Below the pieces are notes generated by a model. The model ran no database searches. It was not told the origin of the DNA and saw nothing but the letters and a program-made list of their open reading frames with translations. Below are positions 21,572 to 27,870 of a stretch of DNA of 40,817 nucleotides, one piece after another (the stretch's first letter is position 1; each line of letters begins with the position of its first letter). The translations under genes were made by a program, and so were the position numbers. The DNA is from a virus. The stretch is taken from positions 1 to 40,817 of the IMG/VR virus record IMGVR_UViG_3300031957_000408. One strand, given 5' to 3'.

Positions 21572-21707
21572 ATATTACTTTTGGCACAATCCTATTATGA
21601 ATAAACTTGAGGGTTGGGCTAGTTCATTAAGTAACTGGTTTTGGCAGAAACGATGGGGTGATAGAGACCTTTATCGTTCTGTCCAAAAAAAAAGACCACC
21701 TGACTAA
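21540..21707 (+). CDS. 55-residue Trp-rich basic protein
   Basis: MTSNNLYKKFRYYFWHNPIM then EGWASSLSNWFWQKRWGDRD. Five Trp and many aromatic/basic residues, so membrane-surface or nucleic-acid binding is possible. It is the last plus-strand gene; its stop lies inside a hairpin at 21692-21723 and precedes the main terminator. Also frame-overlapped by the previous gene. Confidence 0.55.
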   Translation: MTSNNLYKKFRYYFWHNPIMNKLEGWASSLSNWFWQKRWGDRDLYRSVQKKRPPD

Positions 21708-21723
21708 AAAGTCAAGCGGTCTT
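21692..21723 (+). other. Hairpin over the last plus-strand stop codon
   Basis: AAGACC (21692-21697) pairs with GGTCTT (21718-21723), and GACT (21702-21705) with AGTC (21710-21713), enclosing the TAA of the 55-residue gene. The following T content is poor, so it is more likely an mRNA 3' structure than a terminator by itself. Confidence 0.5.
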
Positions 21724-21737
21724 CGTGTTGCCTGCTA

Positions 21738-21769
21738 GGGGAGTCTATTAATTTAGGCTTCCCTTTTTT
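21738..21769 (+). terminator. Terminator ending the plus-strand operon
   Basis: GGGGAGTCTA (21738-21747) pairs with TAGGCTTCCC (21754-21763, two wobble pairs), followed by six T (21764-21769). It separates the replication operon from the convergent lysis gene, whose stop codon lies at 21768-21770. No equivalent T-run exists on the minus strand. Confidence 0.88.
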
Positions 21770-22346
21770 ATTGCAAGCTATCCATTTGTTCTGTTATTGG
21801 TTTTCTTTTTGGTAGTAAAAAATTTTCTGTTTGAAATATTGGCTCTATTCTATCTTTGTATACACTACTTAATATGTTTACATAATTAGGATTCTCTGCA
21901 TATACAGACATTCCTTTAAACATTTCATTAGGTCCTTTATCTATTGCATTTATAGCATCTTTATATCTTTCATCACCTTTAACTAAATTTATAAAAGCTC
22001 TAATGCTACCTTTATTATCTTCAAATGATCTAAGTTTAGCACCACCTGATGTTGGTAAAAAATCTTGATCACCAGTTGCGTGTATTCCAAAAAAATTATT
22101 AGCATTCTTTGCAGTATCTGCACCTTTAAAATTAAAGTTACCTGTCTCTACAGCTGCAACTGTAGCTATAAACGATGATGGTATTTTTCTCTCAATAGAA
22201 CCTTCAGGATATTCTGATTTTACCTCATCAACTACCTTTAAAAAGTCTTTTGTTTTTGTTATATCTGACATAGCTATAGTTATAAATAAAATTGCACTAG
22301 CAATTCCAAGCCCGAAGAGCTTTATTAATTCTAGAATTTGGATCAT
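21768..22346 (-). CDS. Glucosaminidase-type endolysin with N-terminal membrane anchor
   Basis: 192 residues. Residues about 8-26 (IKLFGLGIASAILFITIAMS) form one hydrophobic segment rich in Gly/Ala, then a lysozyme-like glucosaminidase (Bax/GH73 style) domain: SFIATVAAVETGNF with likely catalytic Glu67, NNFFGIHATG, and KGSIRAFINLVKGDERYKD. It should cut peptidoglycan glycan strands at lysis. The weakly hydrophobic anchor suggests a SAR-type endolysin, exported by the host Sec system and released when the membrane is depolarised. Its start overlaps the 77-residue gene by 50 bases. Confidence 0.87.
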   Translation of the reverse strand: MIQILELIKLFGLGIASAILFITIAMSDITKTKDFLKVVDEVKSEYPEGSIERKIPSSFIATVAAVETGNFNFKGADTAKNANNFFGIHATGDQDFLPTSGGAKLRSFEDNKGSIRAFINLVKGDERYKDAINAIDKGPNEMFKGMSVYAENPNYVNILSSVYKDRIEPIFQTENFLLPKRKPITEQMDSLQ

Positions 22347-22530
22347 TAGCTGTTTTTTTAGATGTTAATTTTTTTTTCATTCCCTTCATACGGGCACAGA
22401 AACTAGCTCTTCTTTTGTTTCCTACTTTTTTACTAGGTGCTTTTAAATTAGCACCAGTCGTTCTTTTAAAATATTTACGACCTGCTTCATTTAATCCACC
22501 TGAGGGGTTTTGATATTTTTTAGCTACCAT
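22297..22530 (-). CDS. Small basic protein, DUF6321-like
   Basis: 77 residues: MVAKKYQNPSGGLNEAGRKY, then NLKAPSKKVGNKRRASFCAR. The 'GGLNEAGRKYF' opening with a basic Cys-containing body and an R-I-N-K-A-L-R-A-W end resembles phage DUF6321 proteins by eye. Very basic, so DNA or capsid interaction is likely. Its ATG shares a base with the stop of the gene upstream (TAATG) and its 3' end overlaps the endolysin. Confidence 0.8.
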   Translation of the reverse strand: MVAKKYQNPSGGLNEAGRKYFKRTTGANLKAPSKKVGNKRRASFCARMKGMKKKLTSKKTANDPNSRINKALRAWNC

Positions 22531-22661
22531 TATTTTTTCTTAGCTGTTATTGCAGCTCTCCTAAAATTAGCAGCTGTAGGTGCACCTTTAGCACCTTTCT
22601 TTTTCATTTTACCACCACGCTTTCTTTTAGCATGGATGTTAGCGTATAGTCCTTTTCTCAT
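22530..22661 (-). CDS. 43-residue basic phage protein (MRKGLYANIHAKR type)
   Basis: MRKGLYANIHAKRKRGGKMK followed by KKGAKGAPTAANFRRAA. This mini-protein recurs in phage contigs with nearly the same opening and 'KGAPTAxxFR' ending, beside other tiny basic genes. One-base stop/start overlaps on both sides support it. Function unknown; presumably a DNA- or virion-associated peptide. Confidence 0.85.
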   Translation of the reverse strand: MRKGLYANIHAKRKRGGKMKKKGAKGAPTAANFRRAAITAKKK

Positions 22662-22807
22662 TATGCTTTCTTTTTCTTTTTATTTCTTAACATAGCAAAG
22701 TCTTTTTTAGTTAGTTTACCATCTTTGTCCATGTCTAGTTTTTTTCTTTTTCCAGTGGCTTTTTTGCCACCTTTCTTTTTCATCATTTTACCGTAGTGTC
22801 CTGGCAT
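22661..22807 (-). CDS. 48-residue basic protein with a single EF-hand-like loop
   Basis: MPGHYGKMMKKKGGKKATGK, then LDMDKDGKLTKKDFAML. The segment D-M-D-K-D-G-K-L-T-K-K-D is a 12-residue EF-hand calcium loop pattern, with a helix after it. Single EF-hands normally pair, so it may dimerise. Linked by one-base overlaps to its neighbours. A calcium- or divalent-cation-sensitive virion component is conceivable but unproved. Confidence 0.82.
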   Translation of the reverse strand: MPGHYGKMMKKKGGKKATGKRKKLDMDKDGKLTKKDFAMLRNKKKKKA

Positions 22808-23055
22808 TAGCTGTACCTCCTATATTTTGCTGTTTTCTTTGCAATCCCTTTCGGTTGCTTCACAAACTGTTTGCCCTTTTTTGTTCCTCTTCGTTTTGCT
22901 CTTGTCGTTGCCGCATACTCTGCAGATGACAGACTCTTTATAGCCTTCTCTGGTAAATACCGTTCTCCAGTTTCCGAAGACTTCTTGCCTGATTTCGTTC
23001 TCCATTTCTGTTTCCCCCATGCTTTTAAACTTCTTTGACTCTTTGCGAGTGCCAT
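22807..23055 (-). CDS. 82-residue basic phage protein (ALAKSQRSLK type)
   Basis: MALAKSQRSLKAWGKQKWRT, then GERYLPEKAIKSLSSAEYAA. A well-conserved small phage protein in marine contigs, very Lys/Arg-rich with a C-terminal KQPKGIAKKTAKYRR. Coupled by single-base overlap to both neighbours. Function unknown; charge suits DNA binding. Confidence 0.85.
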   Translation of the reverse strand: MALAKSQRSLKAWGKQKWRTKSGKKSSETGERYLPEKAIKSLSSAEYAATTRAKRRGTKKGKQFVKQPKGIAKKTAKYRRYS

Positions 23056-23342
23056 TATTTTTTTCTCCCTTTTCTTATCGCTTCTTTACCTTTCTTAAAT
23101 ATGCTTGCCACCTGCGTCTTACCCATAACTTTGGCTCTTTGCTCGCCAACTGTAAGAATTTGGATTTTTCTTGCAAAGGGTTTGTTGACTCGTTTAACTT
23201 TTGCCACAGTTTTACGGGCATCTGTAGGAGTTGCGAACTTAATACCGACAGTATCTTTAGGATTCTCATCTGTATACAATCTCCTACCTGAACCTTTTGG
23301 CTTTTTACCAGTTCCTACTTTAGGATCTCTTTTTTTTGCCAT
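23055..23342 (-). CDS. 95-residue basic protein, DUF5872-like
   Basis: MAKKRDPKVGTGKKPKGSGR continues with RLYTDENPKDTVGIKFATP. The 'GTGKKPKGSGRRLYTDENPxDTV' opening matches what I recall of DUF5872 proteins. C-terminal half helical and basic (ARKIQILTVGEQRAKVMGK). Overlaps by one base downstream and 23 bases upstream. Function unknown. Confidence 0.83.
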   Translation of the reverse strand: MAKKRDPKVGTGKKPKGSGRRLYTDENPKDTVGIKFATPTDARKTVAKVKRVNKPFARKIQILTVGEQRAKVMGKTQVASIFKKGKEAIRKGRKK

Positions 23343-23448
23343 AAGATTTCATTTCTTTAATATGTTTTTTAATAATGTTAGATTGTTTTTTATGTAACTT
23401 AGATGCTTTACCTAAAGCCTTAGCTACCTTATTTAATTTTCTTACCAT
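23320..23448 (-). CDS. 42-residue basic peptide
   Basis: MVRKLNKVAKALGKASKLHK then KQSNIIKKHIKEMKSYGKKK: an entirely Lys-rich amphipathic helix, without acidic clusters. ATG overlaps the previous stop by one base (TAATG). Function unknown; a DNA-condensing or membrane-active peptide would both fit the composition. Confidence 0.7.
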   Translation of the reverse strand: MVRKLNKVAKALGKASKLHKKQSNIIKKHIKEMKSYGKKKRS

Positions 23449-23627
23449 TACTTGTAACCTCCGCCAGCTTTTTTATATCTAGCTGCTAAAAGTTGAGCCT
23501 TTCTCGCACTCCATTGTCCAGGCTTTCCGCCTTTTGACCCAGCCATTATAGCATTAAACATTCTTTTTCTCATGCCTGGCTTAGTATAGTTACCTGCTTT
23601 ATTTACTGTTGACTTTTTCTTCGCCAT
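23448..23627 (-). CDS. 59-residue basic phage protein (KSTVNKAGNYTKPGMRKR type)
   Basis: MAKKKSTVNKAGNYTKPGMR, then KGGKPGQWSARKAQLLAARY. This recurring phage mini-protein has a central GGKPGQWSARKAQ motif and a Gly-rich end. It overlaps the 222-residue gene by 29 bases and the next gene by one. Highly basic; the conserved motif suggests a specific virion or DNA role, not known. Confidence 0.85.
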   Translation of the reverse strand: MAKKKSTVNKAGNYTKPGMRKRMFNAIMAGSKGGKPGQWSARKAQLLAARYKKAGGGYK

Positions 23628-24267
23628 CTTTTATCTCCTTATATTCATAATCATAACTTCCTTCTTGATTCTCATCAGTTATCCATTTTGATGTGTCTTC
23701 TACAGACCATATTCTAGTATTAACTAGTCTATGTATTAAAGGTTTTGATGGGTCTGCTGCCATTGATGGATCAAAGATTCTTAATCTATTGTTGGGTTGT
23801 ATTGCGTAGTTACCATCGTCTAATTCTATTACATGTCCACACTTATGTTGATCAGGTTTTTCTGCATAACCAAAATCTAATTCATTATAGTCTCCAGCAC
23901 ACCAATCAATAGTAAATAAATATGTACCTTCTCTTTGTTTCTTTCTTCTAGATGTATATATCATTTTACATCCATCCATTTGATAAAATTTAGTTACACT
24001 TACATTATAACTAAAAGAATCCCATAACATTAATTCATTTAAAGGTAACTCTTTTACACCTGGTTTTTTACAAAATGCAGATACAGGTGCTCTCCACCAT
24101 ATACCACCATCTGTCATCATATAATGAAACAAAGGTACTTGTTTTGGTATTGATGTAAAACCAAATACCACACATTCAAAGTATTTATCATGAGAATCTT
24201 TTTGATCTCTCAGATAATTACCTCTTACATAACATTCTATTGGGGGTATGTTTGCGTTTAAATACAT
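23599..24267 (-). CDS. 222-residue hypothetical phage protein
   Basis: MYLNANIPPIECYVRGNYLR then ECVVFGFTSIPKQVPLFHYM. Many aromatic residues and three to six Cys (WCAGDYNELDFGYAEKPDQH, HKCGHVIELDDGNY); beta-rich, ending in a charged tail. Common in marine phage contigs near the tiny basic genes, but with no assigned function that I know. It is translated before the mini-gene chain. Confidence 0.8.
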   Translation of the reverse strand: MYLNANIPPIECYVRGNYLRDQKDSHDKYFECVVFGFTSIPKQVPLFHYMMTDGGIWWRAPVSAFCKKPGVKELPLNELMLWDSFSYNVSVTKFYQMDGCKMIYTSRRKKQREGTYLFTIDWCAGDYNELDFGYAEKPDQHKCGHVIELDDGNYAIQPNNRLRIFDPSMAADPSKPLIHRLVNTRIWSVEDTSKWITDENQEGSYDYEYKEIKDGEEKVNSK

Positions 24268-24271
24268 AATT

Positions 24272-24352
24272 TTATGGTCTCAAAGTGTATAGGATCATCC
24301 AAACAATGAACAATCCAGCTATAATAGTATTCCAAGGTATAGTAACTTCCAT
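24272..24352 (-). CDS. 26-residue membrane peptide
   Basis: MEVTIPWNTIIAGLFIVWMI plus LYTLRP. One hydrophobic helix flanked by short polar ends. GGGATAAG lies before the ATG and the start shares a base with an upstream 18-codon ORF. Small lysis-region membrane peptide; possible holin regulator. Confidence 0.45.
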   Translation of the reverse strand: MEVTIPWNTIIAGLFIVWMILYTLRP

Positions 24353-24408
24353 TAGTTACTTATCCCGATTAACCAAAGCATAAGAAATATATAACAAATA
24401 GGTTCCAT
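24352..24408 (-). CDS. 18-residue hydrophobic peptide ORF
   Basis: MEPICYIFLMLWLIGISN, mostly hydrophobic, in a stop/start relay (TAATGG) between a six-codon ORF and the 26-residue peptide. It may be translated only as a relay or be a real micro-protein; no independent ribosome site. Confidence 0.3.
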   Translation of the reverse strand: MEPICYIFLMLWLIGISN

Positions 24409-24427
24409 TATTTTGCTAATCTATCCA

Positions 24428-24685
24428 TTAGTTTGCTAGTGGGTTTTTGTTACTTGCTTTTAATTCTTGTATTTCTAATTCTAATACTTCAATACTTTTT
24501 TTTAATACTGCAATATCTTTTTGATTAGTACCCATTACTTGCATAATTGGGTCTGGATTAAAAGGTTCTGCAATATTATTTACTTTTTCTTGTATCTCAC
24601 CATATTTAACAAAACCTGCACCGATAGCACCTAGTACACCTATAAGTGCTGCAATACCTGCTAGCTGTTCTTTTATTTTACCCAT
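24428..24685 (-). CDS. Membrane-anchored coiled-coil protein (lysis region)
   Basis: 85 residues: MGKIKEQLAGIAALIGVLGA begins a Gly/Ala-rich membrane segment (8-26), followed by a linker and a C-terminal coiled coil (IAVLKKSIEVLELEIQELKA). N-in, C-out orientation would place the coiled coil in the periplasm, as in inner-membrane spanins, or it may be a small holin. The start overlaps the 443-residue exported protein by 8 bases. Confidence 0.65.
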   Translation of the reverse strand: MGKIKEQLAGIAALIGVLGAIGAGFVKYGEIQEKVNNIAEPFNPDPIMQVMGTNQKDIAVLKKSIEVLELEIQELKASNKNPLAN

Positions 24686-26009
24686 TGTTTAATACCTCTA
24701 TTTCTCTTAGTAGTTTTTCTTTTTTAGTTTTGATATCATTAATGATATTTTGTTGGATAAATATTGGATCGCTTTGTTGATATTCACCCAAAGTCTTAGT
24801 ATATAATAATCTATCATCAAATATATTTAGTTGTTCTTCGTAAATTTTTTTATCTTTATAGAATGGTATATTATAATTTAATAATATAGAGTTATCTACC
24901 ATTGCATTTATTTTTACAAAATTTTTAGCTTGTAAATTTTTGTCTATATCTTTAATATTCTCATCAATTTTATCTAAAGTTTTAACAAGAGCTGAATGGA
25001 CTTTAGCCTGTCGTATTTCTTTTTCTTGTTTGGTATCACCTGTTGTTTCAGATTCTGCAGTTTGTGTAGGCTCTTCGCTACTGGATTCTTCTTTAAGTTC
25101 TTCTGGTCCTTCTTCTTGTTTTTCATCTTCTACAACTTCTATTGATTCTTCTACTACAGGTTTTTCTTCTTTCTCCTCTACCATTTCCATTGGCATATCC
25201 TCAATAAATTCTTCCATCATTGGATCATCTGCAAATTCTTCCATTGTAGGCTCATCTTTAAATTCTTCCATTTTAGGCTCATCAAATGTTTGAAAAGATT
25301 CTAATTTAGGTTCTTCCATTTTAGGCTCATCAAATGTTTCAAACATAGGTTCGTCAAAAGTAAAATTATCTTCAAATTTTAAATCTTCAAACTTTAGATC
25401 TTCAGTGATGTCATCAAAGGTAGAATTTAAAAATGCAGTTGTTGTATTATCTAAAACAATTGGATCAGATTCATATGTTACAGTGAGGGAGGGATTTCGT
25501 AAGTCGACCCCATAGTGAGAAGTTGTAGAAAAGCTAGTATCTGTGAAGTCATACCGAACTGAAACATCATAATCGGTTTGTAAATTTGATTGTACCACCA
25601 CACTGTCAGACCCAGGGCTATAAGACCCACAATTAAGAGAGCCACAAGAAGTGCTATTATAAGTTCTAATTTGTGTGATTGTTTCACCATCTGCTCCTAT
25701 TATCGTTTGTGTTGATTGTACAGTGGATCCATAAGTATTCCAATGCCAATACTCAAAACTGTGATTTGTTGTAAAACCGTATTGAATTTGTTCTTCAGTT
25801 AAAGACGCATCAGTTCTAAGACTAATAGAACTAGACTCGATATAAACATCATGCTCAGCAGCGATAACGCTACTACCATGCCTACCATCGGCAGTTCCCG
25901 ACCAACCTCCGTTATCAAAGTTCGTATCCAGGAGATTTTGAGTAGTCGTTTCAGCACTATTTAGTGTTGTCGATAACAGGATCAATAATGATACTATTAG
26001 CTTTTTCAT
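24678..26009 (-). CDS. Exported protein with acidic repeat region
   Basis: 443 residues with a signal peptide (MKKLIVSLLILLSTTLNSA). The mature N-terminal half is Ser/Thr/Gly/Tyr-rich and beta-like with two close Cys (TSCGSLNCGS). Residues about 200-330 are imperfect acidic repeats built on FDEPKMEE-like units (FEDLKFED, FDEPMFETFDEPKMEE, DEPTMEEFADDPMMEE), then a Glu/Ser-rich stretch and a helical C-terminal domain of about 110 residues. An exported acidic repeat protein may bind cations or envelope polymers. Unusual for a phage; no family recognised. Confidence 0.8.
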   Translation of the reverse strand: MKKLIVSLLILLSTTLNSAETTTQNLLDTNFDNGGWSGTADGRHGSSVIAAEHDVYIESSSISLRTDASLTEEQIQYGFTTNHSFEYWHWNTYGSTVQSTQTIIGADGETITQIRTYNSTSCGSLNCGSYSPGSDSVVVQSNLQTDYDVSVRYDFTDTSFSTTSHYGVDLRNPSLTVTYESDPIVLDNTTTAFLNSTFDDITEDLKFEDLKFEDNFTFDEPMFETFDEPKMEEPKLESFQTFDEPKMEEFKDEPTMEEFADDPMMEEFIEDMPMEMVEEKEEKPVVEESIEVVEDEKQEEGPEELKEESSSEEPTQTAESETTGDTKQEKEIRQAKVHSALVKTLDKIDENIKDIDKNLQAKNFVKINAMVDNSILLNYNIPFYKDKKIYEEQLNIFDDRLLYTKTLGEYQQSDPIFIQQNIINDIKTKKEKLLREIEVLNNG

Positions 26010-26562
26010 TTGCCTCCTCTATAATTTTTAGTTCTTTAACATATAAATCATAGTCAGGTCTTAGTTTGTCATATTTTTGCCATGCATTTGTAGCTTCTTT
26101 ACCTATCTTGCCTTCAAAAGGACAAGGTGTACCTGCATGATGCATAGCCTGAAAAACTCTTTCATCTTGGCATAACATAGATACTGCTGCAACTTTCATA
26201 CCTTGATTAGATAATTCTCTTGCTAATTTAATTCTTTCACAATTCTTATCTCTAAAATGTTTACCACCCGATACACCTAAACCAAAAGTCTGTACTCCAG
26301 CTGATGCACCTACAGCACAAATATCCATACCACCTGCACCTACATTAGGGGCTGAAGCTGTTGGGGGTGCTGATCTTATATTCGATGTAGAATTGTTTGT
26401 TGTTGTAGAACTAGATGAACTACCTGATTCATACGTTGTAGCATTTGTATAGCCACCTGTTATCGAAGTATTAGATCCGCTTGTGTTGTTCTGTGTAGTA
26501 TCAGCAAATAATATAGTGCTATATAGGCACACCAAGGCTATAATTAAAATTCGTATCGCCAT
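25957..26562 (-). CDS. Exported hypothetical protein with Ser/Thr-rich linker
   Basis: 201 residues with signal peptide (MAIRILIIALVCLYSTILFA), a Ser/Thr/Asn-rich linker to about residue 70 and a Cys-containing domain (ICAVGASAGVQTFGLGVSGG, then KNCERIKLARELSNQGMKVA and VSMLCQDERVFQAM). A similar domain occurs in other marine phage contigs. Four or more Cys suggest disulfides in the periplasm. It overlaps the acidic exported protein by 53 bases, so the two are expressed together. Confidence 0.8.
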   Translation of the reverse strand: MAIRILIIALVCLYSTILFADTTQNNTSGSNTSITGGYTNATTYESGSSSSSTTTNNSTSNIRSAPPTASAPNVGAGGMDICAVGASAGVQTFGLGVSGGKHFRDKNCERIKLARELSNQGMKVAAVSMLCQDERVFQAMHHAGTPCPFEGKIGKEATNAWQKYDKLRPDYDLYVKELKIIEEANEKANSIIIDPVIDNTK

Positions 26563-26600
26563 ATTATTTATTAAAGCCTGATGAGTACCAGTTAATAAAT

Positions 26601-26852
26601 TTATTCCAAAGATCCTTTATCTTTTGTATTATCTTCTTCATAGGGTTTTTCCTCTAGTTGTTGGGTTAATTTTTTAATTTCTTCTTGTGCTTTCTCTAAA
26701 TCATCTGTAACATTTTCTAGTTTCTGTAATGTTCTTTTATTAGCAGAATCTTTAGATTTACCAGCATCTTGTAGTTCAGCAACCTCTTGTTTTAAGATTC
26801 TGATCTGCTCTTTATACTCAGCTATGAGATCCTGGTATTCTGATTTAGACAT
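26601..26852 (-). CDS. 83-residue coiled-coil protein
   Basis: MSKSEYQDLIAEYKEQIRIL continues as an almost unbroken coiled coil (LKQEVAELQDAGKS, then LENVTDDLEKAQEEIKKL) with an acidic tail. No signal or membrane segment. One-base coupling with the holin-like gene upstream. It may regulate lysis or scaffold neighbours; unknown. Confidence 0.75.
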   Translation of the reverse strand: MSKSEYQDLIAEYKEQIRILKQEVAELQDAGKSKDSANKRTLQKLENVTDDLEKAQEEIKKLTQQLEEKPYEEDNTKDKGSLE

Positions 26853-27238
26853 TATTTTTTTCCGTTACGGAAAATCTGTGTACCTTTTATACCATAAATA
26901 CTAGCTACGACAAGAATCCACAGGTTGGTAAACCAACTTGGAAGTGCCGAGAAGTATTCAAAAAATAATTTTACTTTGTCCATCGCTTCGGGGTCGTCAC
27001 TTACGACTGCCCATGCAAGTACAGCTATTGGAGCTGACAATATAATAAGGACCGCTTCGTCTTTCCAGTCAGATTGTCTAGCTTCTAAGAGTTTACCCTG
27101 GTAAGCCTCCTCACCACGGGCCATCTTAGCTGCATGCATATGCTGTGCATCAGCCATAGCCATCTTAGTTTCTTGTCTTTTTTTATAAATGTGGCTTCCT
27201 GCTTGGATGCCCATCTTTAATAAACTAAACCACGCCAT
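26852..27238 (-). CDS. Holin-like membrane protein
   Basis: 128 residues: a helical basic N-terminus (HIYKKRQETKMAMADAQHMH) and two hydrophobic segments, about 63-80 (AVLIILSAPIAVLAWAVV) and 98-118 (LPSWFTNLWILVVASIYG), with a basic end. Two-segment topology and a place beside the amidase fit a holin that permeabilises the inner membrane. A neck or internal virion role cannot be excluded. Overlaps the amidase by 14 bases. Confidence 0.68.
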   Translation of the reverse strand: MAWFSLLKMGIQAGSHIYKKRQETKMAMADAQHMHAAKMARGEEAYQGKLLEARQSDWKDEAVLIILSAPIAVLAWAVVSDDPEAMDKVKLFFEYFSALPSWFTNLWILVVASIYGIKGTQIFRNGKK

Positions 27239-27653
27239 TTTTTATTAACCATCCTGGCACATCAAATGAAGGACATTCTTTAGATGCCTCTACCTGATAG
27301 TGACCTATAATTTTTTCTATGTCGTATTTGTCTTTTAATTTTAATATGATACTTTTTAATGTATCAAACTGTACAGGTGTAAAGTTATTCTCCCAACCCA
27401 TATCAGCTGTGCCACCGCCAGCTAATGCTATACCTATTGATGTACCATTAACTGCGACTGCATGTGCACCTACAAGATCTTCATCTCTACCTGTTTGTAA
27501 TGTGCCATCTCTTTTAATTAAATAGTGATATCCTATTGTATCAAATCCTCTTTGTGTATGCCACTCTGTAACTTTAGCTACATCAACATCCATATCTGCA
27601 GGAGTTTGTGTACAATGGATTACTATTGTATCTGTTATTTGTCTTTTGTCCAT
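27225..27653 (-). CDS. N-acetylmuramoyl-L-alanine amidase (T7 lysozyme-like)
   Basis: 142 residues. Zinc ligands by analogy with T7 lysozyme: His13 (VIHCTQTP), His118 (IGHYQV) and Cys127 (KECPSFDV); catalytic Tyr42 in IGYHYLIKRDG and Lys125 also match, as do VGAHA and NGTSIGIAL. It cleaves the amide between MurNAc and L-Ala. T7 lysozyme also inhibits its RNA polymerase, but no such polymerase is present here. It is the second muralytic enzyme with the glucosaminidase at 21768. Neighbours are holin-like genes. Confidence 0.93.
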   Translation of the reverse strand: MDKRQITDTIVIHCTQTPADMDVDVAKVTEWHTQRGFDTIGYHYLIKRDGTLQTGRDEDLVGAHAVAVNGTSIGIALAGGGTADMGWENNFTPVQFDTLKSIILKLKDKYDIEKIIGHYQVEASKECPSFDVPGWLIKNGVV

Positions 27654-27868
27654 TATGTAAATAATCCTAATAGTGTTAATATTGTAGCACCTAGACCACC
27701 TACAATAATATATAATATTTTATCTATTTTACTATGTAAGGATTCTACGTCTTGGTGCAAGTGTTTGAGGTGGTTATTTTTTATTGTGTTGATATCTCTT
27801 TTCAACCCTGTTATATATCCGTAAATGGATATTAAGTGTTCACTAGTTGTTTTGGGTTGCTTAGCCAT
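27653..27868 (-). CDS. Small tail-anchored membrane protein, possible holin or spanin
   Basis: 71 residues: polar and coiled-coil N-terminal part (NHLKHLHQDVESLHSKIDKI) and one C-terminal hydrophobic segment (LYIIVGGLGATILTLLGLFT). Coupled to the amidase by one base (TAATG). Similar small proteins with one C-terminal anchor appear in phage lysis cassettes (class III holin-like or antiholin). Confidence 0.65.
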   Translation of the reverse strand: MAKQPKTTSEHLISIYGYITGLKRDINTIKNNHLKHLHQDVESLHSKIDKILYIIVGGLGATILTLLGLFT

Positions 27869-27870
27869 AA

